64,000 bases of DNA from NCBI GenBank assembly GCA_028622995.1, contig JAJQJQ010000012.1:2604001-2668000 (forward strand), written 5' to 3'. Numbering within the stretch: the first letter of the stretch is position 1; every line of letters starts with the position of its first letter. Positions 1 to 9,765 of the stretch are shown here, in pieces. The notes under the pieces were generated by a model. The model was not told where the DNA came from. It ran no database searches and saw only the letters and a program-made list of their open reading frames with translations. The DNA comes from Panagrolaimus kolymaensis (lineage: Eukaryota; Nematoda; Chromadorea; Rhabditida; Panagrolaimidae). The position numbers and the translations under genes are program-made.

Positions 1-1
1 A

Positions 2-362
2 CTCCAAGTAAAATGTATCGAATTTGATGTTTTGGAATCATTGATTATGTCTAATGGATTATTGAAAAACTTTATATTTGATGGTGGTATTAAATCAACT
101 TGTTCCATCGATGAATTTATCAATTTCTTCAAAAACTTATCACATCTCGACGAATTTCGGTTAGTTTTTTTTTTATATGAAAATGGTTTATAATGTTTTT
201 GCTTTTTTCAGTTTCTCATTTGATTTGTCTTTGTTACCGTTCAATCGCAATGACTTGATGAATCAATTTACTATGCTCGGATTTGAAGGAATCATCAATT
301 TTGTCTCTTTTAATCAACGTTCTATTGTCGTCACTAAACTTTCTGAATTGCAATTATTGTGA
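2..362 (+). CDS. C-terminal end of an unrecognised protein (5' part outside window)
   Basis: Two exons can be read: 2-159 (frame begins at base 2) and 212-362, joined by a 52-nt intron with a GTTAGT donor and a TTTTTTCAG acceptor. The split codon is CG|T. The fragment ends at TGA 360-362 with residues ...SELQLL. It contains alternating hydrophobic and polar stretches (LKNFIFDGG, FFKNLSHLDEF) of the kind seen in the C-terminal half of nematode F-box-associated proteins, but that is only a resemblance. No domain signature is visible and I do not assign a function. The model is supported by open frame and matching splice phase only. Confidence 0.6.
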
Positions 363-795
363 TTAATGTTTGTATGTATATATGTTTTTTTGTTGTTGAA
401 TTATTTGTTGAATGTTTTTGTTAGTTTTTGTTTCCAATAAATTTTGTTTTTTTTCTTTACATTTGAAGAGACTTGCTACAAACACACAACTAACCAGTTA
501 TGCTTTTTGCAACATTTTCAAATTCAGCAATTCGAAAATTTGGCATAAAATATGTTTTCGTTACTATAATATTTGCATCATAAAAAATTATTATGTTAGG
601 AGTTTCACGTGTTAACAAGGAGGTGCTTCCTTCAACATAGCCTACTTTTTTCGCAACTACACCGTATTATTTCATTAATAATCATGATTTATTTTATACA
701 ATTAATACTGCTCTAATTATTGTTTGAAGCCAATGACAGGTTAGGTTCATAATAATTTTTTTATTTTTAAAAAAAAAACTTGAAGCATTACTTCT
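363..795. other. intergenic, nothing recognised
   Basis: A+T-rich sequence between a plus-strand gene end and the minus-strand OTU-like exon. No open frame with splice support and no RNA gene was seen. Confidence 0.5.
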
Positions 796-975
796 TCATC
801 CATTTTTATAATGCCCATTAATAGTTCGGGATTCTGGTAATGGAACGAGATCATAAACATACACACTAACATTCAACATATCTGCTAAAGCATCCAAAAT
901 TTCTGTATCCATCCATAATTCTGGTGAAGTTTCATAAGATTCACATTTGGAAAGTGTATTTAATTTTGTATCATC
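796..975 (-). pseudogene. orphan OTU-like (ovarian tumour domain) last exon
   Basis: Read on the minus strand, a TTTTAG acceptor at 976-978 is followed by a 59-codon open frame ending in TGA (796-798). The residues WMDTEILDALADMLNVSVYV followed by YD and later GHYK match the middle-to-late part of OTU cysteine-protease domains (a W near a D/E, then an ALA..LN helix, then an IxVY strand and a GHY motif near the catalytic His). No upstream exon carrying the DGNC catalytic Cys block fits between 979 and the next gene at 1177, and the immediate upstream frame has a stop. It is therefore most likely a gene remnant. It could also be the last exon of a gene whose other exons I failed to see. Confidence 0.4.
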
Positions 976-1176
976 CTAAAACATGCTGTAATTGATTATT
1001 TATTTTGCATAATTTGGAATTTTTTTGAAAACAATAAAGATTTATAAAGGAACACTCTGACATACATAGATCAAACCACAACGGACACTTTTCTTTCATT
1101 GAAAAAAAGAAGATTGTTTGCTTTGAATATATTTTTAGTTCTGCCAATAAATTATTAGAAAATTATTTATTAAAGA

Positions 1177-2667
1177 ATGAAGCGAGAATCCAATGAAACT
1201 GTTGATAATGCTAAAGCTTCAGCAGCTGGAATCAATGGAGCTTCAACCACAGGGGCAGAAGTTAATGGCCATCATGGACCTCAATCGAATGATTCGAAAA
1301 CAAGTTCAAATGAATCGAAAACTCCGAGATGTTTGTTTCTTTTCTTTTCATCCATTGTTTAAATTAAACTTTTATAGTGCATGATCAAAATGGCATTCAA
1401 CAAAATCCAGCCCAATCAACTTCATCATCCCCAGCAGAAAACCGAGGATTTAAACTCACGAATGCTCCAATGGGAAATTCCATAGATACTAATGCTTTGA
1501 ATGCTTTACAACAAAAAACCACGCCAGCTCATAAAAAGAAGGAAATTTATCGATATACTGGGAAGGATCCATTTTATGCTTGTACATGGTCAAATAAATT
1601 TATGGGAGATTCCTTTAGGATTGCAGTATGTACTTGCCTTGAAGATGAAAATAAATTTGATAAAAATAGAATATCAATATTAGAATATGATGAATATAAA
1701 AATGAATTAGTTGAAAGATGTAATTTTGATCATGGATTTCCAGCAGCTTCAATGATGATGAATCCAGCAAAGGTTTATTGCTTTTCAAAGTTTTTAGTTT
1801 TTATTATATTCTTTTCGTTTTTCAGCATCTTGATGCACCCGAAATTCTTGCAACTGCAAGCAATGGTTTGAAATTATATCGATATGATCGATCCACTCAA
1901 AGTTCAACTTTAGAAGCAACAATGATTAGCGTAAACACTTTTTTCTTTCTTATTTTACATTTTGCATTGCTAGCTTTTAGAAACCTTATAATGGTGCTGT
2001 AAAAGATGCATCGCCTTACACGTGTTTGGATTGGCTTGAAATTTCTCCTGAATACATTGCCACGAGTTGCATTGATTCAACTTGCTCAATTTGGAATATT
2101 GAATATGGTGTGGAAGTTAATAGAGTTAAATGCTCAATAAAAACTCAATTAATTGCACATGAAAAAAGTGTGAATGCAATAGCGTTCTCTAATTTGGATT
2201 CAAATCGTGAACAATTTGCAACCGCAAGTGAGGATGGTTCAGTTCGACTTTTTGATGCAAGAAATCTTCAACATTCCACCATTCTTTATGATGATCCAAA
2301 GCATCGACCTCTAAATCATATTGCTTGGAACAAACAAGAACCATATACAATAGCCATTTTACCTCATGGTTCGATGGAAGTTTTAATGATTGATATTCGA
2401 CGATTACAAATTCGAGATGCTTTAGCTTATAATAATCACAATGCAGTCATCAATGCAATGGCTTGGGCTCCTCATAGTTCCATTCACCATGTTACATGTG
2501 GTGCGGATTCACAAGCCTTGATTTGGCAAACAGATCGATATCCACGAGAAGAACCAATATTAGCTTATAAAGCCACCGAAGAAATTAAAAATGTTAAATG
2601 GTCTCGAACTCAAAGTGAATGGATTGCTATTTGTTTTGGTAATTGCGTGGAAGTTTTGAGAGTATAA
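1177..2667 (+). CDS. DCAF7: DCAF7/WDR68-family WD40 scaffold protein
   Basis: Four exons (1177-1330, 1378-1772, 1826-1930, 1981-2667) join in phase to about 446 aa. A low-complexity N-terminus rich in N, S and T (about 115 residues) precedes a beta-propeller. Family hallmarks run in order: KKKEIYRY at the propeller start, SCIDSTCSIWN, the block KTQLIAHEKSV, EDGSVRLFDARNLQHSTI, WAPHSSIHHV, QALIW and the terminal WIAICFGNCVEVLRV. These match DCAF7 (C. elegans SWAN-1/SWAN-2) nearly block for block. The family scaffolds DYRK/HIPK kinases and the CUL4-DDB1 ligase, and in worms SWAN-1 modulates Rac signalling. The N-terminal extension is unlike the short vertebrate N-terminus. The start is the first ATG of an exon 29 nt after a stretch of TTTATTAA leader sequence. 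Confidence 0.93.
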
Positions 2668-3108
2668 AATTTACAATAGTGAAGTAGTTTAATTTGATAA
2701 GGATCTCATTGTTTTATATATGTTTCTCTTTTTTTTAAAGGGTTTGATAAGTGAGAAAGAATTTTTTGTTTAAGTGAGATTTTATGCTTTCTGGATCGTG
2801 GGCTAACTTAATTATGGTAGCCTTTGCTCATTTCCTTACTTTGTTATTTCTATATTTTTTCTTCTAACCCATATTTACCACCACCAACAAAAAACGAAAG
2901 CATTTCATTTCTTCTTTCCATTTTTTTAATGTCAAAAAGTGCGACAAAATCAATGAATGGAATGCCATCATAATCGTTATCGTGGTCTTCGCCGTCGGAA
3001 AGCTGGAGGGCACGGATTATTTGTTTCTTTTAATGAGCAAGCAGACTCTTTACTCTTCTTCACTTTTCGCATTTCTTCTTTCATTTTTACAAACAAAAAG
3101 AAGAAGCC
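2668..3108. other. intergenic between two plus-strand genes
   Basis: This stretch holds the probable 3' UTR of the WD40 gene, then a more G+C-rich patch at about 2955-3020 that is open in more than one frame. I could not connect that patch to either gene by splice signals. Confidence 0.4.
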
Positions 3109-4065
3109 ATGCTTCAAATCTTTTTTTGTTTCAAAAAAATGTTATTTGTTTTATTTTGGTTGCTTTTCGTTTTAATAAATATTTTTAATAATAAATTTGT
3201 TTTGGCTGAAGAACAACAATTTAAACCCTTTCAAGATCCAGTTTATGGAGATTTTGGTCTTAGAGATTCTAGCGACCGAGTGTGTTTATTTCTAAAATTT
3301 CGAGCACGAATTTATAATTTTAATTTAAATGGAACTGATATTGCTTTGGAATTAGCAGATTTATCCGATAATAGTGTTACGTTGAATGGATTCTGCGCTT
3401 TAGCTAATGAAGTTACAAAGCATTCATTTATTGAAGCTCGATGGAAACAAAATTTTAGAAAAAAAACTTTGAAGTTGACATTCGTCGAAAAATACGAGGA
3501 ATTAAGGCAACTTTCATTGTTGGAATTAAGATGGCAATTGACTAAAGTTGTATATGAAGAAATTTATGATAGTACGGTTATTTTAAGAAAAGGTTTTTAA
3601 AAATTTTCTAATTTTTTTTAGAATCTCGCTCACGCCGCCCAATAATTTTTGAATCCTCTAATGAAACCGTGGTTGTGAGTGCTCCACTTCATCAAAGCTT
3701 TGTTTGCAAGGATAGTCTCAATATCACTCTTTACAATAACAAAAATAATAATGATTATCAACCATTTGTACTCGAACTTCTCCCAGCTATTGATATGCAA
3801 CCTATGAATACTGGTAATGGATTTGGAAGCAATAGTGAGTCCTCATTTCTTTTTTAAATCTTAGAAGTAAAATAAAGTTTATAATTTTTTAGTTTATCTT
3901 TGTGATCGAACTCGAAGTCGAACATTGAGTGAAAGCTTTCAAAGTCGAATGACAATTGCATCTGGAGTTGTGCTTGGTATTGCATCAGTTGGAACTTTAA
4001 TAGGTTATAGTTTGCGTCGATTATTCCTTCCAGCTCGACAACAAATTTATAATTCATTAGGTTAA
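3109..4065 (+). CDS. LAMP-like type I membrane glycoprotein
   Basis: Three exons (3109-3592, 3622-3834, 3893-4065) join in phase to 289 aa; a second in-frame ATG at 3139 would give 279 aa and a cleaner signal peptide (MLFVLFWLLFVLINIF). The lumenal part has four well-spaced cysteines (CLFLKFRARI, GFCALANE, SFVCKDSLNITL, LCDRTRS) in the arrangement of a lysosome-associated membrane protein domain, including the VSAPLHQSFVC block that resembles the LAMP sequence before the third Cys. One TM helix (about residues 253-273, TIASGVVLGIASVGTLIGYSL) leads to a short tail containing Y-N-S-L, a YxxPhi sorting motif as expected for lysosomal targeting. N-glycosylation sequons are present (NGT, NIT, NET). 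Intron 1 is only 29 nt. Assignment to the LAMP/BAD-LAMP family is by pattern and not proven. Confidence 0.65.
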
Positions 4066-4249
4066 ATACGTTTATCAAATGCATAATGTAATGAAAGACT
4101 TTTTTTAGTTATTTTGTAAAAATAAAAATAATAGTAGAGATGGAAAAATTATTGTAAAGCTTATTATAATAAAAGTGAAAATTATAAAAATCTCTAAGAT
4201 TTTTTGATTCATAAAAGTAGCCGGGAGATGCGATGCGTCTCTGAAATTT

Positions 4250-5096
4250 TCAGAAAATTGATCGAGTTACAAAAAATGCTGTAATTGAAAGAGTTGAGAA
4301 GACAATGCCGCGAAGGATCCCAAAAACAAGATTTCCAGCTCCATTGCATTCATCTCCTTGACAAATATAGCAGGTGCCATTGCCACCATTTTCTTCACAA
4401 AGTTTTCTGGAACTATCACAATCTCCACCAGGTTGTTCACAGGCTCGAATAACAAATGGTGCTGCAAAAAAAAAAACCAAATTTTGTATATATTTTTTTT
4501 CATAGTGTTTTTTTGAAACAAAAATCAAATTTACAACATTCAAAAATAATAAAAACTCGAACGAAAAACGATAAAAATTGGGTATCATAAAACACAAAAT
4601 TGCACACACATAAACGTCACCGTCAAATAAAGTAAAAGTAAACAATAAAAAAAGTAGGTATTATTTTTTTAAGAATTGCATAATTCTCCATCGCATCTTT
4701 GACATTTTCCATGTCCACCGCTAAATTGACAAATCCTTGGACCTGCAATGCAACCCATATTTTTTCTTGCACATGTTCGAAGAGTAAATGGTGCTAAAGT
4801 ATTTACGAAACTTAAGAATCACAACCATCAATCATAAACAACAAATTTTATAAAAATTTAAAACTTACAATGTCCACCTTCACAAACAAATTTTTGGCAT
4901 GTAAAATCTGCAACTGTGCCACCCGATGAACATTGTTTGGGAGCATAACGAGAATTTTGGCCGGAATAACATCTTTGAGCACCTTCTAAAAAATTCTCGA
5001 GGAATTTAGTGGTGGTCGCTATTGGCTGGTCAAAATCTTACCAGAAAGTGTAATAAACAAAATAAGGGATATAGCGACGTATTTTGTCAAACTCAT
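4250..5096 (-). CDS. Ly6/uPAR-like small cysteine-rich protein with two alternative last exons
   Basis: Exon 1 (5042-5096) encodes a signal peptide (MSLTKYVAISLILFITLS). Exon 2 (4869-4985) carries four cysteines. Two different last exons then fit the same phase: A (4669-4793, ends CDGELCNS, 98-aa protein) and B (4250-4461, ends CQGDECNGAGN followed by a hydrophobic tail ending FFVTRSIF, 127-aa protein). Each supplies six more cysteines, giving the ten-Cys Ly6/three-finger pattern with a closing Cys-Asn. Form A stops right after CN(S) and should be secreted. Form B has a small-residue site plus hydrophobic C-terminus typical of a GPI-anchor signal. Ly6-like proteins act at the cell surface, and in worms several modulate receptors or channels, but the specific role here is unknown. 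A paralogue lies at 57621-58211. Confidence 0.72.
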
Positions 5097-6787
5097 AGCT
5101 GCTATTATTTTTTTTTATGTCTGATCACAAATAAAAACAAGGAACTGAAAAATAAAAAACAGTGATGAATGAAAAAAAAAGTGAGCAAAGAAGAATCGAT
5201 AAGCAGCAATATTATCGAACACGAAAACTAACATAAGCAAATCAAAACAATAAACAAAAAACGTGAAAGAGTTGTTTAGAAAAAAATAGCGAAATTAAAC
5301 CATTTATTTTATGGATGTCTGCTTCATTGATTTTATAAAAAAAGAGTTCAAAGTTTATCATTTTTGGGTTTAGAATCTTTCATTAAAGGAATCCTTAACC
5401 CAAGAAATGCGCAAGAATGATGCATGCGGAAGTTTGTGTAAAATGTTGACACTGAGAAGTCAGTAACAAAAGAATGCGAGAATAAAAAAAGATAGACAAA
5501 AAAAAGTTTGAGAACAAAGGTTGTAATGTTTGAGAGAGATTGTGGCTGCTATGGCTGTTCTCAATTGCAAAAAAAAAAACCAGTTCCTCTTTGGACCACA
5601 AACTTCGTCATTTCGTTTTTTTACACACGTGAAAGTTGAAGGTTGATAGGTAGAAGATTTGTTGATCCATAACCATGTTCCAGAAACATGGATTTGAGAG
5701 AAAAGAAGACTCATACAAGAGTTGAGTCACAGCATAATTAGAGGATAGAGAAAATGACCATTTCCGGGATTCTACAAATTTTAGGCAACACAAATCCAAT
5801 CAAAAATATATGGGCGTTGTTGACTCATAGTATAATTTGTAGCTTAAGAAAGTCATCATTTCCTGGATTTTACTAATAGCAAATATCTGTCAAAAGAGTT
5901 CAACAGAAAACTTGACATTTTACTAAAGGCCCAAACCACTCAAGAGTAGGGTTGTCAAAAAAGATTTCCCCAATTTCCCATTTCCCGGAAAATTCGACAA
6001 CCCTACTCAAGAGTATTCAAGACGCTTTTTCCAGCCATTGATCAGCCTCAATTTCAAGCTTTTGTAAGCACAAACACTTAGCAACACGCGTTCATTCTCC
6101 TTGAATTTTTCCATAACCACCAAAGCAATTTTTTTCTTCTAACATTTCAAAGCCATTTTTATATTTCCATTTTATACTAAAATTAAAAACCCAAAAAAGG
6201 CGATAAATTTTCACCACTCCTTTCTTTTTTTAACTTTGGCTGCTTTTTTTTTCATAGGTGGCGTGGCTACTGCCACCTTTTTATAATAATTCAATGTTGG
6301 ACAATATCAAATTTCTTTTCTTTTTTACCCTTGTTTAATTAAGAATCCACAATTTGACAAAACAAAACAAAATACTTATTGGATTTAGGGCGGCTTTGGT
6401 GCTTCTCAGGCAAGCCAATGTTTACCTAAAATAATGGAAGTGTCAAAAGAATGAGACTTGGTCGCTGCTGTTGCCGCTGCATTCGAAGAAGGTGAACGTG
6501 GACGCTTATTCATTATTCATGCAATTTTATGTTTTTCTTATTTATACAAAAGAAAAGGTATCAAAGTCTCGAAATTGATACTTTGAAAAGCTATAAAAAA
6601 CTATATTTTTTGTAATTAAAAATTCAAAGAGAAAAAGATTGTTCATGCGACGGTCGAAAGACATGGGAATTTTTATTTTCAAAATTTTTGGAAGCTTGAG
6701 AAATCCGTAGTAAAATCACAAACTTTTCACTTCTTTAATGAAAAATACTGTGAATTTATTACCAAAAAAGCAAATACGATCAAAAAT
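5097..6787. other. intergenic region
   Basis: Upstream region of the Ly6-like gene and downstream region of the Hsp70-like gene, both on the minus strand. Apart from a small inverted repeat at 5939-6013 it holds A/T runs and stray open frames without splice support. Confidence 0.5.
5939..6013. repeat. small inverted repeat, MITE-like
   Basis: The arms 5939-5956 (CTCAAGAGTAGGGTTGTC) and 5996-6013 (GACAACCCTACTCAAGAG) are inverted copies with 16 of 18 positions paired, around a 39-bp centre containing the repeated motif TTTCCCAATTTCCCATTTCCC. The TAGGGTTGTC ends resemble terminal repeats of hAT-type elements. No transposase is present. Confidence 0.5.
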
Positions 6788-8521
6788 TTAAACAAAATTC
6801 AAATTAATTTTAAGCATTCGAAATGCGGCAACAATGTTTTCTTTCAAAGCTCGATCAACAATGGAAAGCTGTAATTCAACTTCAAGTTCATTCAAAAAAT
6901 CTCCAGTATTTTTCTTAATTTGTAGAATAACCCATTTACAAATGATAGCAAAAATAAATGCTGGAGTATATTGTCGTCTTCCATCAATTGTATCAACATC
7001 GATAAGAACAGGGTATTCACCATCGGTTTTTAATGAAAAACTCCAATTTTGGTTAATAGTATCCAAAGAAGTTAAAGAAAGAAGCTTTATAATGTCTGGA
7101 AGTTTAGTTTGGATTAGAACCTTGAATTTTGAAGAAAAAAAAAATGATACCAAAAACAACAAACGATGGATGTGTAAGAAAGCGTTGACGTGCATCTTTA
7201 CCAATAACGGGATTTTTCTCACTAAAATCAATGAAATATGGCACGTTTTTCAACTCTGAAACTACTCGATATTCAAATCATTTTTAGTCAAAAATGCATA
7301 AAAGAAATCTAAAAACTACCACATTCTTCCTCAACAATAATCTTCGAATCTTTCCATATTTTTACTGTAAAATTATCTTCTTTCAAAACAATTCTGGCTT
7401 TCGTGTCTTTAACAGAGACGTATTTAGGCATAATTTTATATTCAAAAAAAGAATCAACATCAACTTTCAAAACAATGTCAACGTCGTCCATATTTTTAAA
7501 TTGCAAGAAATTAACCTTCTCTGGTTGATCATCATTTTCTTGCATGTAAATATCCAAAGAGCGAAGGCCAAACTGCAATCGCAAGTTTATAATCCTTAAT
7601 ATTAGCAGTTATTAACTTACAAGAATTTCTTGATTTGGAGAAACCGTAACTGATACTTGGCAGGGAATTTTAACATCATTAGAAAATTTGCCCAAAAGTT
7701 GGTCATCCAATGCTAAATATAATTCCTGGATTAATGGTACAACATCATAGCATTTATTTGGATGGTTGCTCAGTTGAAGAATTTTTTCGACTGCAGCTGT
7801 TGCGACATATTCCATATAGCAACCATTCAAGATTATTGGATTCAATGGATTTAATGCATTAACAAGATTTCTAAAATTGGAAAGAATCATGAAAACAAAA
7901 CTGTATAAATAATCACAATTGTTTCTAATTTTTGAATCACTTAAGCTTTACTAACCTCAAATTGCATTCATACGACATTTTCATAAAAATAATTTTATTT
8001 GGTGTTCGATATCCAATAATTTGTTGCCGCCATCGAAATGAATCAGATGCCCATGGAAGATTACGATAATCCTCAATAAGATATTTACCATTCTTGAAAG
8101 TGATCGCCCAAACTGCAACTGGATCACCGCGAGGTGAAACAATAATAATTGTTTCGTTTTCAAATACTTTAACCTTTGCAATGGTTAAAGCAGTAAAAGC
8201 CATAAAAGTTTTATAAAAAGCAAAATGGGAAATAATTTCATTTTCATAACAAAATTCACGGCATCGTTCTCGAAAATGAAATACAGGATAATTGAGTTCA
8301 GGTGGTTGACAATAAATAAATACAAGACCTTTGACTTGATTCAATGAAACAATACTTTCAAGCTTTTGAAAGAATATTGCTGCACCAATTGGGGTTTCAA
8401 CGTTTATTTTCTCCTCCAAAATAGGTAAACTTGGTTTCGGATCATCAATGGAAAAGACATAAAATGAAAGTTTGATACCAAATGAAGATACATAAACTAC
8501 TTGATTCCTTTGCATCACCAT
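6788..8521 (-). CDS. divergent Hsp70-like protein with rearranged domain order
   Basis: Five exons (7956-8521, 7621-7870, 7320-7572, 7158-7255, 6788-7120) join in phase to about 499 aa. Residues near 360-500 resemble the first half of an Hsp70 nucleotide-binding domain: VPYFIDFSEKNPVIGKDA corresponds to the TPSYVAFT..RLIGDAA segment, and a later NWSFSL..DG...QYTP block corresponds to HWPFQV..DG...YTPEE. Upstream of it, residues about 275-355 look like the Hsp70 substrate-binding beta domain (LDIYMQENDD, then a VDVDSFFEYKI strand pair). The N-terminal 190 residues weakly resemble the second half of an NBD but lack the DLGGGT phosphate loop. This order is not that of a normal Hsp70, so it may be two neighbouring decayed copies fused by splicing. 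The donor at 7157 (GTTTTT) is weak. Chaperone activity is doubtful. Confidence 0.45.
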
Positions 8522-9765
8522 TTTTTCTACAATGAATAAACATAAAAATGGAAAAACATAGAAGAGAATTCAATCGAAGGGATAAAATATTTCGATCGAT
8601 TAATGCAGGCCTTAGCCTAAAAACTTTTCCAAGACCTTGATGTCAATCAAATTTATTCCTTTTGTGGAATTAACACTTTGAGGTTTTTATAAAGGAAGCT
8701 TTTAACACTTTAAAAAATCATCTTTATGTCAAAAAGAAAAATGACAGTTTTTGTTTTTTGAAACTTTGACGAGACGAGCATCTTCCAATTCCGACCAATT
8801 ATTGAATCATAAAAAAATGAAAAATGTATGATCGAGGGCTATCAAATATATAACACTAATATGGCAGAAGAATAAAAAAATGTTTGAAAATTTTTATTTT
8901 ACATGTGATAAAAAAAATGATGCGCTTGGTTATAGATTGCAGCAACTTCGTCATTAAGTCAATTGGGTTTAAGTCTCTGTAATATTACATAAATGACAAA
9001 TCCATTACATCAAGGTATCAAGCTAGAGGATTTTTTGAAAGAAAAAAAATATAAAGAAATAAAGATAAAAAGGGAAAATGGTTATGATTTTGTTCAGGTG
9101 AAAAGGTGTTTCTGAATTCGTGTCAAGTCAGAGAAAGAAGAAAATAGATTTACTGTTAATTATTATGTAATTTTTGAGTATAATAATCTTGTAAAGAATA
9201 ATTATTTCAATTGAAAAATAGCCATACTTGAAGACCTAATACTTCAAATTTTCAAAACACGCCAAAGTTTGGCGCTGCTCTAAATTCAAAAAAAGCCGCT
9301 GAAAATACTGTATTTTCTTGCAGAATTTTTGGCGCGCTTCTTTTTTTACTTGGATTCATAGAAATTTATTTCTTCAGATTATTATTTTCTCGTTTGAAAA
9401 GATCCTCGCTTTTTTGTTTTGTTGAGAGATCTCTTGCTGCTATTATTTTTTTATTCTCAACTTCAAAAGGTTATGCAAAGGAGGTAAGTGCTTTTGTTAT
9501 ATGATATCTTATCACGCGCCAGGCTTTCCTTTGTTTATTGTATAAGCGTGGCGATTCTGGGATTTTCGCACCTATTTTCTTTTGTTTTCTTTTTTGACCT
9601 TTGATAATCGTGCCATAAAAAAATATGCTTTTTGTTATAAGCTCTCAAGGCGTAACCTAAATAACAACTAAATGACCGCCAAAAACGTTGCCTTTTTATT
9701 TTGTAAACAAAAACAAAAATTTTAAAAATTAATCATCCTCAACTTTAGATTTATCTCAAAATAAT
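8522..9765. other. divergent intergenic region
   Basis: Lies between the 5' ends of the minus-strand Hsp70-like gene and the plus-strand cdc25 gene, so it must hold both promoters. The right half contains the G+C-richer E2F-like elements described separately. Confidence 0.6.
9268..9337 (+). promoter_or_regulatory. pair of E2F/DP-type sites upstream of cdc25
   Basis: TTTGGCGC at 9268-9275 and TTTTTGGCGCGC at 9326-9337 both fit the E2F consensus TTTSSCGC, 51 bp apart and about 430-500 bp before the cdc25 ATG. A further CACGCGCC occurs near 9512. E2F sites in front of a cell-cycle phosphatase make biological sense, but binding is inferred from sequence alone. Confidence 0.5.

Noticed and set aside
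2955..3108. G+C-richer stretch open in two frames just before the LAMP-like gene
   Set aside because: Neither frame continues into the LAMP-like frame and no splice donor fits; may be 5' UTR.
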